Assembly: GCF_018340385.1 (NCBI RefSeq)
Contig: NC_056595.1
Coordinates: forward strand, 13,431,853-13,495,852
Source of the DNA: Cyprinus carpio
Taxonomy: Eukaryota; Chordata; Actinopteri; Cypriniformes; Cyprinidae
Reading direction: 5' to 3'
Length of the DNA: 64,000 bases
The notes beneath the pieces were generated by a model that was not told the DNA's origin, did no database searches, and worked only from the letters and a program-made list of their open reading frames with translations. Within the stretch, counting starts at the first letter, position 1, and each line of letters opens with the position of its first letter. Below, piece after piece: positions 45,497-59,000 of this stretch. The position numbers and the translations under genes are program-made.

Positions 45497-48400
45497 ATGT
45501 CCTCGCTCGGGACCCTTGCCTTCGATGAATATGGAAGGCCTTTCATCATCATAAAGGACCAGGACAAGAAATCTCGCTTGACTGGCCTGGAAGCGCTGAA
45601 GGTACAAAAGCTAACGGGCTAATGCGCTCTCTAAGCTTTTGACTGTGCATTAAATCATATCTGTAATCCAGAAATGCAAAGTCGGTTTCATGTTTTAAAT
45701 ACGTATTTATTATTTCTGTAGTCTTACATAAAAGAATGTCTTCTTTTAATTGTGTAATGTGATCAATAATGCGCTTCATGTCAACCAGCGGAGGGTCCAT
45801 GTGCTTCCTCTAGCGGTGTTGAGTCATGATGCGCAGTTAGGGAGGCGTGAAAAATTATTATTTTTTTTATTTATAAGACAGCTGTAACTGTACCTTGATT
45901 TTATTTTTCGACTGATTAACCTCTGATTATTTGTCTAGAATCCTGTCAAGAAGTTTGTTGTTCGTGACACGCATATTTTAATGTTAAACCTGCACATTTC
46001 AGTCTCACATCATGGCAGCAAAAGCAGTTGCGAACACCCTGAGGACGTCACTTGGGCCAAATGGTAAGTGCTCAGTTCTACATGCAGCCTTGCTAGTCCG
46101 TTCCTTGCTGTGTTCTTAATGCAAATGGGTGTTTTTTACAGGACTTGACAAGATGATGGTGGATAAGGATGGTGAGGTGACTGTGACTAATGATGGTGCG
46201 ACGATCCTCAGCATGATGGATGTGGACCATCAGATTGCCAAGCTCATGGTAGAACTCTCCAAGTCTCAGGATGATGAAATTGGAGATGGAACTACTGGTG
46301 TTGTTGGTGAGTTCTTCCCTTCCCTCTTCTTACTAAACATAATAACCAGCTGATTGCACGTGGGATGCAGAGTTGCACTGATAAAACTGCATGTTTATTT
46401 ATTACGTTTTCTGTTTTGTTTTATAATGTGTTCAGATGTCAGTAATTTGTATAGGGGTCAAAATTACCCAGGGTTTGGCTAAAATGACAAAAGAAATACA
46501 GAAACTTTTTTTTTTCTTTTTAATAAAATATCTCCATATATACTCCAGAAATTATTATATTTATTTAGTAAGGATGCATTAAATTGATCAAAGGTAACAT
46601 TAGAGATTTCTAATAAAAGCCAAAACTTTTGAAATGCAATGTAATATTTTCACTGCATTTATTCCATGTTCACCTAGCTGTAAGCTACAGTAGATGACAT
46701 CTTTTAATTGTAATATATGCCTCATAATTGTGTTTTAAAAACTGTTTTGCTCCCCCAGTGCAGCTTTGTGGTCTAATGTGTCTGTTTGTCGCTGTAGTTT
46801 TGGCTGGAGCTCTTCTCGAGCAGGCCGAGCAGCTGTTAGACAGAGGCATTCACCCCATCAGGATCACCGATGGTTATGACCAGGCTGCAAAGATCGCCAT
46901 TGAGCAACTCGACAAAATTAGTGATAGTTTCCCAGTGGATCCCAACAACACAGAGCCTCTTATTCAGACAGCCATGACCACGCTGGGATCCAAAGTGTGA
47001 GTGTCTGTCTTACTAGTCTTTTTAAATTAACAGTTCATGAGAATATTATAAAGAAAATCCCGTTTTTGCTTTTGTAGAATCAACCGGTGCCACAGACAGA
47101 TGGCAGAGATCGCCGTCAGTGCCATCCTGACAGTGGCTGACATGGAGAGGAAGGATGTCGACTTTGAGCTGATCAAAGTTGAAGGAAAAGTCGGTGGTAA
47201 ACTAGAGGACACTCAGCTCATCAAAGGTGTCATTGTGGACAAAGAGTTCAGTCACCCTCAGATGCCCAAGGTACTATTAATATTCATTCCTGGTTGCACA
47301 TGCATGGCATGATTATCATATGTAAAGTCTTTTTATATGTATCATATGTAAAGTTAATAAGCATGTTGTACATGCAGGTACTGAAAGACACAAAAATCGC
47401 CATTCTCACCTGCCCATTTGAGCCCCCCAAGCCCAAAACCAAGCATAAGCTTGACGTGACCTCAGTTGAGGACTACAAAGCTCTGCAGAAGTATGAGAAG
47501 GAAAAGTTTGAGGAAATGATTCGTCAGGTTTGTATATTGTATGCTTCTGTTTGCACAAATTCCTAAGGGAATCGAGGCATTGTTTTTAGTGGTCGACCGA
47601 TGTGTTTTTTGACAGCCGATGCCGATATCTTGGAAACCATGGTGGCCGATATAATTTATTTTAATTAATATTCAAGAAATTTGAAATAATTTGAAAATGG
47701 ATAAAAAAAAATAAGTGTGCAAAATAAACAAATATTTTAGATGACAAAGTATTTTTCATAAATAAATATTCTGTTTAAGAAGATCTTTTGACTTTTGGTA
47801 CATCATCCTTAAAAAAAAAAAAAAAGTGACATATTTATCACTGACCATCACTGATAATTGAATGTAATTCTTTTTGTATTTTTAAAACACTTCTTCTAAA
47901 GGTCAAGGAGAACGGGGCTAATCTTGCCATCTGCCAGTGGGGATTTGATGATGAAGCCAATCACTTACTTCTGCAGAATGAGCTTCCTGCAGTCCGCTGG
48001 GTCGGTGGACCTGAGATTGAGGTTTGTAAAAACCATACAGCCAAAAGTTTGGGGTCAGGATGAATTTTCCGCATCATTACTCGAGTCTTCATAGTCACAT
48101 GACTCTTCAGAAATCATTCTAAAATGCTGCTGTGATGCTCAAGAAACATTTCTTATTATCAGTGTGGAAATCACTTGTGCTGCATTTTACAGAAACTGTG
48201 ATTTGAAAACTGATTTGAAATGTGTTAAACTTTTTCTTTGTTAGGAAACTGACAAACTATGATTTTATGCAAAGATTGAGATTCTATTTTTTTCCAGCTC
48301 ATTGCCATTGCTACCGGAGGACGTATCGTACCCCGATTCTGCGAGCTGACACCAGAGAAGTTGGGCAGTGCTGGGCTGGTGAAGGAAATCTGCTTTGGGA

Positions 48401-49907
48401 CCACTAAAGACAGAATGCTGGTTATTGAGGAATGCAAGAACTCCAGAGCTGTGACGATCTTCATCCGTGGCGGGAACAAAATGGTAAAGAGTTTTAAGTG
48501 CTAAGTTGGGATGTTTTTTCCCCTTCAAAATATTAAATCTGATTTTGTATCACTGTTACAATTTTGTCATCTCCTTCGCCTATTGATCTGAATCATTTAG
48601 ATTATTGAAGAGGCTAAGAGAGCTCTCCATGACGCTTTGTGCGTCATCCGTAACCTCGTGAGGGATAACCGCATTGTGTATGGTGGCGGTGCCTCAGAGA
48701 TCTCCTGCGCTCTTGCAGTCAACCAGGCAGCTGATAAGGTACACTGTTTTGGAGTCATATGCACTCTATACGCTTTCAATCCCTGAGGTGCAAGAGGTTT
48801 TTGTTAAGCCTATGTTTAAAACATTCTGCTTCTATTCCAGTGCCCCTCTCTGGAACAGTATGCCATGAGAGCGTTCGCTGATGCTCTGGAGGTCATTCCT
48901 ATGGCACTTGCTGAGAACAGTGGTATGAACCCCATTCAAACAATGACAGAGGTCAGAGCCCAACAAGTCAAGGAAAACAACCCTGCACTTGGAATTGACT
49001 GCCTACACTTATCAACAAACGGTATGGACTTCCTTATTATACATTACTGATATGAAAACACTTATTTATTAAATTTTATTAAAAATAGGAAGTAAAGAAT
49101 CACATTTTTAGTACTGGAAAGTGGGGAAAATTATTTATATATATATATTAAAAATAGGAAGTAAAGAATCACATTTTTAGTACTGGAAAGTGGGGAAAAT
49201 TATTTATATATATATGTGTATTTTTTATATGTATATATATATATATGTGTGTGTGTATATATATATAGTATGTAAAGTATGTATGTAAGTATGTGAAAAT
49301 TATTTATATATATATGTGTATGTATATATGTATGTATGTGTGTGTGTGTGTGTGTACACTTCAGTTCAAAAGTTGTTCAAAAATACTGTAAAAAACAGTA
49401 ACATTGTGAAATATTATTAATTTAAAATAACTGTTTTCAATTTGAATATATGTTCAGATTTCCAGCATCATTACTCCAGTCTTCAGTGTCACATGATCCT
49501 TCAGATTTCATTCTAATATGCCGGTTTGGTGTTCTCATTATGATGTTTAAAACAGTTGTGCCACTTAATATTTTTGTGGAAGCTATCATACATTTCCTTT
49601 TCAGGATTCTTCATTGAACAAAGTTAACAGTATCTTTTTTGTACCAATGTAAAATTCTTCACTCTCACTGTTGATGAATTGAATCAGTCTTTGTTCCATT
49701 TTTATGTAATGGGTTCAGTCTTAATCTGACACACAGAAAAATATATATTTGCCATTAAATTAGACTTAAATCTTTGCAGACATGAAGCAACAGCATGTGA
49801 TCGAGACCCTCATTGGAAAGAAACAGCAGATTTCTCTGGCCACTCAAGTAGTCAAGATGATTCTGAAGATTGATGACATCAGGGGCCCCGGCGAGCCTGA
49901 AGACTGA
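45497..49907 (+). CDS. cct5: cct5, T-complex protein 1 subunit epsilon (11 exons)
   Basis: Subunit of the hetero-oligomeric cytosolic chaperonin CCT/TRiC, which folds actin, tubulin and many WD-repeat proteins with ATP hydrolysis. Exons: 45497-45601, 46003-46063, 46142-46306, 46798-46996, 47078-47270, 47378-47527, 47902-48021, 48298-48483, 48601-48738, 48841-49021, 49780-49907. The sum is 1,626 nt, giving 541 residues, the same length as the human protein. All junctions are GT-AG and in frame. Visible motifs: start MSSLGTLAFDEYGRPF; equatorial nucleotide-binding signatures TSLGPNGLDKMMVDKDG, VTNDGATILSMMDVDH and DDEIGDGTTGVVVLAGALL; apical-domain stretch DVDFELIKVEGKVGG; later equatorial VVYGGG-like motif (VYGGGASEISCALAV), ALEVIPMALAENSGMNPIQT and the terminal IGKKQQISLATQ. 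Introns are short; introns 3, 7 and 10 carry a dispersed TIR repeat. The start context is AAAAATGT with an in-frame N terminus matching the family. Confidence 0.98.
46490..46680. repeat. TIR repeat fragment in cct5 intron 3
   Basis: It has AGTAAGGATGCATTAAATTG, ATCAAAGGTAACATT and AAAACTTTTGAA, blocks found in the left part of the GGATCATGTGAC family as I recall it. Confidence 0.6.
47585..47680. repeat. GGTCGACCGAT-type repeat fragment in cct5 intron 6
   Basis: It contains TGGTCGACCGATG, GCCGATGCCGATATC and TGGCCGATATAAT, a pattern I recall from a widespread fish repeat. Confidence 0.45.
48030..48190 (-). repeat. TIR repeat (GGATCATGTGAC family) in cct5 intron 7
   Basis: CAAAAGTTTGGGGTCAGGAT is followed directly by the complement of the interior: CATCATTACTCGAGTCTTCA, CACATGACTCTTCAGAAATC, CTCAAGAAACATTTCTTATT. 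The copy is internally shortened. Confidence 0.85.
49081..49346. repeat. 69-bp tandem duplication and TA/TG microsatellite in cct5 intron 10
   Basis: AAAAATAGGAAGTAAAGAAT and the following sequence at 49081 recur at 49150 without visible change, after which the tract passes into TATATA, TGTGTA and TGTATG runs up to about 49346. Confidence 0.92.
49355..49610 (-). repeat. TIR repeat (GGATCATGTGAC family) in cct5 intron 10
   Basis: It has ACACTTCAGTTCAAAAGTTG at one end and then TTTCCAGCATCATTACTCCA, GTCTTCAGTGTCACATGATC and CTTCAGATTTCATTCTAATA. Confidence 0.88.
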
Positions 49908-50020
49908 GCGTCGTGTAGCTGTGTTGAAAAGAATGGTCTCAAGCACTTCTAAAGGAATGTGTCGAACCTTCGTACTGTTATTTATCATTTGATACAGTTC
50001 AATGTAGTACTGAAGTGATC

Positions 50021-50026
50021 ATTAAA
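50021..50026 (+). terminator. candidate cct5 poly(A) signal (ATTAAA)
   Basis: ATTAAA lies 114 nt after the cct5 stop and is followed by a T/G-rich stretch that could be the downstream element. A second option, AATAAA, occurs at 50124-50129. Confidence 0.5.
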
Positions 50027-50924
50027 ATTTTGTTTTCTGATTTGTTTCTGTTGTCACTTCTTGAAAGTTACATTTAATGTTTACATTGAGTAGAGTTCAA
50101 AAGTGTCATCATTCAAAAATACAAATAAAGTAAATAAAGCTCATCCATGAAACATATTACTTATCGTGGCAACAAAAAATCAATATGTAATGTGGCTAGA
50201 ACAATGATGGAAATTATTGCTATATGTATGCATAGAAGTCATCTTGAAATGGGGCAAATCTCAAAATCTGTCCTTCACCTCAGCTTACATGATCAAGTGG
50301 GATGACTGCATCATTTTCCGCAAAGATAAAGAGAGTTAAACTCTTGAGATCAAACCTGTCTTCCCGTTCTCTAAACGATAGCTGGATTAAAGGAATTTAT
50401 ATACAGTTGCTTGGATTGCAGAAAACATCTTGCCACATATTTCCTGTATCTTTGACTGTTCAAGAAGACACAACAAATGCTTTACCATAGACAGACACAC
50501 CGGCTTTGATTTCCTGATATTGAAGAGCAATGTAGTGTGTGGCAACACCACCCCAGCAAAAGCCTACAACACCCCTCAACTCATTTTATTATTTAATCCC
50601 AAATTTTCTAAATCCCTCCCCCAAAAAAATTTACGCCTTTTCTTAAATTAAAAATTAAAATAAAAAGGTTTGTGACAGTATGTGGGTTATTCCTTGTCAC
50701 AACCATAAATGGAAGCCAATATTTTTTAATATATAGTTGCAAACAATGAAGCAACGTATTTTGAAATCTAAAAGGCGCTTATGGGGGAAGAAAGAAATCA
50801 TAAACCCAGATTACTTTGATGCTTTACTTGCAAATATGCAAAAAATAATAATAATAATTAAACTACAATTTTATAATGTGATGCAATGTGATTGTGACCA
50901 CTAATGTTTATTGTGCTGTAATCA

Positions 50925-51832
50925 TAGTTGGTATAGAAAAGAATCAGCCCCTTTAAAATAAACACAAACTCAATCAGCTAATCACCTTCTCAATGGCACA
51001 CAAAGCCATTGACTTTTTTTCAGCTGTGCTGTGTGGAAAAAAGCCACTCCTCAAGACAGACCACAGGCAGTCACGACTGAGCTTTGCCAAAATGCACCTT
51101 GAAGATTTTGAGGCAGAGGACACCAAAAATGTAATTATTTGACCTCAACACCAGACAATTTTTCTGGCGAAAATCCAATACAGCTCACCATCAAAATAAC
51201 AGCATTCCTCCAGTAAAGCGTGGAGGTGGTAATATCCTGTTATGGGTGTTGGGGTGTTTCTCTGCAGCAGGGACTGGAGCACTTGTCAGGATACAAGGAC
51301 AAATGGATGGGACGAAATAAAAAGGAGGAAGAAGGTGCATTACAAAGACCCTAAGCACACAGCAAAACTGAGCACACAGTGGTTGAAAAAGAAAAAGGTG
51401 AATGTCGTTGCATGGCCTAGTCAGAGCCCAGACTTAAACCTCACTGAAAATCTGTGGAATGACTTGAAGACTGCAGTCCACAAACACTCACCATCATATG
51501 TAACTGAACTTGAGCAGTTCTGCAAAGAGGAGTGGCCAAATATTGCATAGTCTATGTGCAAAGATGGTAGAGGCAAATCCCAACAGACTAAAAGCTGTAA
51601 TTAAAGCAAAAGGTGGTTCAACAAAATACTAACACAAGGCAGTGTTCCTTTTTCCAACTCAGTTCTGTTTTTTAATTTCTTTCTGACATGTTGGTGTTAA
51701 ACCTGGATATTATAAATTGCACTATATACAAATACAGCTGGATAAAACAAAAACTCTATCTGTTATTTCATACTGCAAAGCAACAAAAAGTGATTATATT
51801 GTAAAGGGGGTGATTCTTTTCTATACCAACTG
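50925..51832 (+). mobile_element. Tc1-like transposon with both TIRs, non-autonomous
   Basis: AGTTGGTATAGAAAAGAATC (from 50926) is inverted as GATTCTTTTCTATACCAACT (to 51831). The 3' end is followed by G then TA, as in CAGT-ending Tc1 elements; the 5' TA is not preserved cleanly. Inside, CGTGGAGGTGGTAATATCCT and the translated pieces KDPKHTAKLSTQWL, AWPSQSPDLN and ELEQFCKEEWPNIA mark the catalytic end of a DDE transposase. The N-terminal DNA-binding part and the first D region are shortened or broken. It is related to 5690-6650. Confidence 0.92.
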
Positions 51833-53247
<1,415 letters not shown>

Positions 53248-54149
53248 TCAGTTGGTGTCAAGCTTCCGGCATTCATTTAATAATCGGAGTCATTTGTCCA
53301 ACACACTTTAGCACGAAGCACATCATAATTATAATATCTGTAACAGCCAGAGGAGTTGACACATAACCATTATCTTCGTGACATGTAATATTCTGACATG
53401 ATCAACGCAAATTGTGAAAATCTTTTGTGATATTTATGTTATGGTTGGTACCGTTCAGTCTTCATTTAATGTTCCAATTAAAGTGTTGAATAAATCATGG
53501 AAAAACAAAAATAGAGAAGTTTCAGAAAAACGATTCACCATCATCGCATCGAATACTTAATCAAAATGATAGTCTAATAACATCAACGAGTGCGTTTATT
53601 TCTAATCTAACGTTACACTTGTTCGGTTGCTTGATTAGACAACAACTAAAACCACTGATCAGATGAATACTAGTCACGAAAACCGACACTCCAGAAGAAG
53701 ACTGGACGAGCTTGGGCCCTCTTTGGATCACAGAGATGTCCATTATATATATATGTGTTTTCTAGAAAAGTCGAAAAAAAAATTGTAATTGTACAAGTAT
53801 AACAGTTGTAAGACATACAGTCATATTTACAAGACATTAAGCTGCATTAGTGAGATATGAAATTACATTGTGAGATTTAGAGTCCAAATTGGGTAAAACA
53901 CCCTTATTTACAAAATATATCTGGCAGGATTAATGGTTCAGGGTTAAATTTATGTGTCAAATTGTGTTTATTATTATTATTATTATAAGGAAGAAAATTT
54001 CACTTGAGGCTTAATTCTACAAAGTTAAAATTCAAACTTTAATATTAATCTAATCTGCTTGCAAAGTTCTATGGTTATGATTCATTTCAAAATAGGACTT
54101 CAGATGTACCAAAAGACTCAAAATACCCACAAGACATCTTTCCACACTT

Positions 54150-54300
54150 TTTTATGCATTTGGCCGATGATTTTTTTTCAACGTGACTTACATTGCATTG
54201 AATGTATACATTTTTATCCGCTCATGCATTCCCCAGGAATTGAACTTATGACCCTGGCATTGCTATCAGTATGCTTTTACTCTTTGAGCTACAGGAATGC
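54150..54300 (-). repeat. degenerate tRNA-derived SINE
   Basis: On the minus strand CTGTAGCTCAAAGAGTAAAA resembles a Pol III A box and GGTCATAAGTTCAATTCC resembles a B box (GGTTCGATTCC). A tail with GGATAAAAATGTATACATT and CAATGCAATGTAAGT follows. The order matches a tRNA-like head with a fish SINE body. The promoter boxes are mutated, so it is probably silent. Confidence 0.7.
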
Positions 54301-54954
54301 ATTTTTCTCAATATAGCACCATGTTGCTCTTCTCTATCAGACATGGCGACACACAAGCCGGAAAGCAGGCTTAAGTCACAGCGCCCATCCTGCTGGTGGA
54401 TCCTCTTACAGGGATAAACCCACAGGATAAGAGGCTGACATATAGAGAAGACAGAGGCTCAAATACACGCTAAACCCAAATACAGCAGCACAGCAGGTAC
54501 TTGTATTCAATTAGAAAACCCAGAGAGCTGGACAGTATGAACATTTATTTCTGGAAATTAATTACAAAGTCTTCAAATACCAGTGATCCACCAGATTCTA
54601 GTAAACAAGTTCGCAATTTGATTATACTTCTCTCAAGAACAAGGTACAGGGCTATGGATTATTATTATAATAGGGGAATAACTGTCTGTTATTCTGCTAA
54701 AGGATAACAAGACAAGGTTAAAATCTTTTGCTGTGTCTGATTATTACAACTTGACCCTTACAGACCAGTTTGGCATTTATATGTACATGAAATTAACATG
54801 AATTTCGGATGAGAAATGTCAAACAAAAGAGACAAAAGCTCAAAGTTAGAGTTTGAGGAAATACAAACAAACCAGAACTCTGAAGAACACATAGCATCAC
54901 ATGTGAAGTCCATAACAGGAAATTACATAGTGCTAAACACCTTCAAGATCTGGC

Positions 54955-55212
54955 TTAAAGGGATCTTTTACTCAAAAATTAAGATTTAGACTCACCCTCA
55001 TGTCATTCCAAATGATTAACACAAAAGATGATGTTTGTATGTTGTCCACACATTGAAAGTCAATGGGGTCCAAAATAACTTTTGTTTGGACCCCATTGAC
55101 TGTCATTGCACAGACAAAAAAAACATACATTTTAAAAATATCTTCACTCAAACTGGCTTGGGATGACATAAGGGTGAGAAATTGATGAATAATGGGTTTA
55201 CTACCCCTTTAA
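54955..55212. mobile_element. TTAA-flanked palindromic MITE (full)
   Basis: It is bounded by TTAA at 54955-54958 and 55209-55212. The inverted pair TCAATGGGGTCCAAA/TTTGGACCCCATTGA lies near the centre (about 55060 and 55084). Arms GACTCACCCTCATGTCATTC and GGGATGACATAAGGGTGAG are complementary. It carries no coding capacity. Confidence 0.88.
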
Positions 55213-56057
55213 CTACAACTGATTTTAATATATAGTGGACATCTAAACTCATAGAACTGCCGTTAGTGTTTCATTAGACATTAAACATAAGATGCATATG
55301 TGCTTTAGCCCTTTGCTGGTGAAACAAAATGAGAGACACACAGATCGGAGCAAGATCGGATCAAGGCGAGGCTCTGCCATTTTAATAAATAAGTTAAAAA
55401 TAAGCATAAGCACAACTAATAAAGTTTGGAGAAGCAGGAACTATGTGTCCCCTAATCTCTGCCGTCCCCTTTTCTCCCTTTGCAGTCAGCAGTGGAGGAC
55501 CGGTGTTATTGTAGAGCAGTAATATACGCCCTTATACGAGTGCAATGCTTGTCAACATCATCGTCAATATTACAATCATTCCAGTCATTATCCACTACAA
55601 CATCACTAGTATCAGCACAAATGCATTCTTAGATTAGTAAATGTGAAAGAAAAAAAAACAGGGAACTTTTTAACTTTTTTCATGAGCTCCTCTACTTAAT
55701 TTAGTCTCCTTTTCATGGAAATATGGACGCATAAAACATGACTTCCTGTGAAGAGAATGAAGGGATATAGAAGAATGTCACAGAGAGGACAATGTGGCGA
55801 AACATGAAGAGTATTATGTGCTCTACAGGATGATTACAGTGCAATGAATCAGACGTATGAGTAAAAAGGTCGTCTGTATTTGTTTTTACGCCAATGCTCA
55901 GACCAAATAACAAACTTTCCTTCTACAATTTAAGCCTAAAAAGAATTTTTCTTCTTAAAGAAGCACTGGCCTACAGTTTAAAAGCTTCAATAGTTTTAGT
56001 ATTACTTGTCACACCTGTAAACGTGTCTCCTGAACTGTCCTAAGTAGTTACAAATAC

Positions 56058-59000
56058 TCAGCTGCAGCGTCTCACATGTTCCAAAACGTATTCTGGGAAG
56101 TGCAAACTACACACTTGCAGTCCGTCCAGTTTGCAAGGCATCCTGGGATACTCGTCCTCTTTCCATTTGTTCTCCTCAGGGTCAAATGTGAGGATAGAGT
56201 CGCTGTAATGACCGTTGTAGCAAAGTCCTCCAAGCACCATGATCTGTTTGTCCAACACTGCCACTCCGTGTCCACTGCGTCCTATAGGCATAGAGGCCAA
56301 AATAGTCCACTCATCGGTCTCTGGGTCGTACACTTCCGTCGAAGGGCAGCCCTGGGACTCGAAAGAGGCACGCAGTATCACACACACCCCGCCGAACACG
56401 TACAGCTTCCCATTGTGGGAGATCATCTTATGGAAGCAACGAGCGTAGTTCATTTTTGACTTGTTCTCCCAGCAGTTAGTGAGGATAGGCGTGCGCCGCA
56501 TACGGTGTTCGGAAGTTCCTTCCCGTCCAGGGTCAAAAACGCACACTTGTTTTGAGGTGGAAGAGGAGGTGATGCCGCCAGTGATATACAACTTCCCGTT
56601 GAGCACTGTACCTTCGTGACCGTACTTGTTTACAGGATACGGGTCTACAAACTCCCACTTGTCCTCGACAATGTCATAACGCTCTGTAGAATAGAACGTC
56701 TCATCGCGAGTGCGGCCTGCCACAGCATAAATATACTTCCCGATGACGCCGACAGCAAACTCCGATCTGGGAACGGACATGTCAGCCATGCGTAGCCAGG
56801 AGTTCTGTCTGGGATCGTAGCGGTAGACCTTCGAAGAAGCATGGAATTCTCCATCCGGGCCTAGTTCTTCACCACCCAACAGGAAAGCAAAGTTGTTGAC
56901 GATGGCCAGGCAATCGGGGCGGAGCGGCACCTGTGGGCCTTCTAATTCCCACCACACTTTGGGCCGATGCAGGAGGAGGATCTTGCTATTGACCATGCTG
57001 TGGCCAATCATTCCACGGAATACAGCAGTCTGGGGTCTCACAGATCTGATGCGGTTGGACTTGGTTTCCGCCAGCGGTTGTTCATTCACTTGATGGAAGT
57101 AGCTGAGCGCCTGGTCTACTTCTAGTCTCAGTTGGCGCGAATAACGGTAGAACTCTGATGTCTTCACCTGTGCAAGGAGGAAGAAACAGATAAAGGTCAC
57201 TTCATAAATACACTACTGTTCAAATGTTTGGGGTTAGGAAGATGTTTTTTGAAAGAAGTCTCTTATGCTCAAAAGTTGCATTTGATTGATCAAAAATGCA
57301 GTAAGAACAGTAATATTGTGACATTATAACAACTTAAAATTAGATCTGGGTATCTATCGAGTTCGATACTTTTTAGGCACCGATCAATTTGTATCGAGTT
57401 CGATACTTTTTAATGCACCTGAATTGCCTTGATATTGTTGAGTATTTTTGATACCTAAGGAGTTAAGGCCCATTCACACCAATAACGATAAAAATAACGA
57501 TATTAGTGTCCACACCAGCGAACAATATTGTCTGTTTATTCTGGAACAGGCGCGTCTGCCACTTTAAATTCTCCAGCTCATTACAACAGGAGGGATTCTG
57601 ATTGGCTGTCAATATTTTTATCGTTCATCAGCTGGAAAAAACATTCTGAAAGTGATTCCAACGATATTGTTTCTCTATGCCTTTATCGTTATAGTTGTGG
57701 TGTGGACTCTGCTATTCTTTAATATCGAGAACGATTTTTAGAACTCTATCTTTATTGTTATCTTTATAGTTATCGTACTTGGTGTGAACGGGCCTTTAAT
57801 CTCATCAAAGTCAGTGAGCCAATAAGCATGCAGCATGCTTTATCTGCCTAAATCAGTGATTGGCTCTGGCGAGGCATCAAGGAAAATGCATCTGTGACCA
57901 TTCATGCACACTGTATCATCATGCTACAGAAGACAACTTATACTATGATTTTACTCACAACTCACTTTAAACCACCAGAGTGTTTGTAATAACTTCCGAT
58001 TGTGATCTAATAAGGGTTTTATCTAATGACGGTCATATAATGTTGCAGAAATATGATATTTGTAGCCTTTTATATCAAGCTAACCGCTACATCTGCTTAG
58101 CATTTCTCATGTAAACACACTGTATTGTTATAAAAATAAGCAGAATCTCATAAAAATCACATACAAATCAAAATCAGATTGTTTGTTTGTTTGATTTTTG
58201 TTTCATGTATGTAAATGTTTTTCTGGTAGTGTAACGCACGTTCACCATCAGAAGAGACGGCGGGTTATGAACACGCAATATGGTTGAACTATGAACAGCG
58301 AATAAACTTTAGCGATCATGAAAGAGAAGATGTAGGAAGCAGTTAATGTTCTGCTTAATGCTCTGCACTGATTTATTGTGTTGGTTACATTTTGTTTCTT
58401 TGTGCAGTGGCTCAGGAGATGAGTCTTTGAGTCTGTAGAAACCTAAACAAAATGAAAAAAGTAGTTTTACGAGTTAATGTGTAATGTAATCTTGTTAAAA
58501 TGGATTTCCTAAAATTGGTATCAAAAAAGTATTGTTCAGGAACCGGTATCGAAGTCAAGGTATCGGTATTGTTGAGGAATAGGTATCGAAGTCAAGGTGT
58601 CATGCATGGTCATCATAAAGCCGGTTCCGTGATTAGCGGTAAATGTCTGTCACCTTTTTTCAAACGGGAGCGGCAGTTAATACACCAGAGCCGTACTTCA
58701 CTGACAAGCTACGCAATATTCTGTTCATAATTGAGATTAATCGCATTCGATTATGAACACGATATTGCGTAGCTTGTCAGTGAACTACGGCTCTGTGTAT
58801 GAACTCCCGGTGCATTTGAAAACAGGTGACGGATATTTACCGTTTACACGGAACCAGCTTTACTGATGAGACACGCATGACAAATGCATGCGATTAATCG
58901 TGCAGCCCTAAGTATTGTTCAGGAACCGGTATCGAAGTCAAGGTCTACTTAAAATAACTCTTTTCTACGCAAATCTTTGAGAACAAATGGAGGAAATGGC

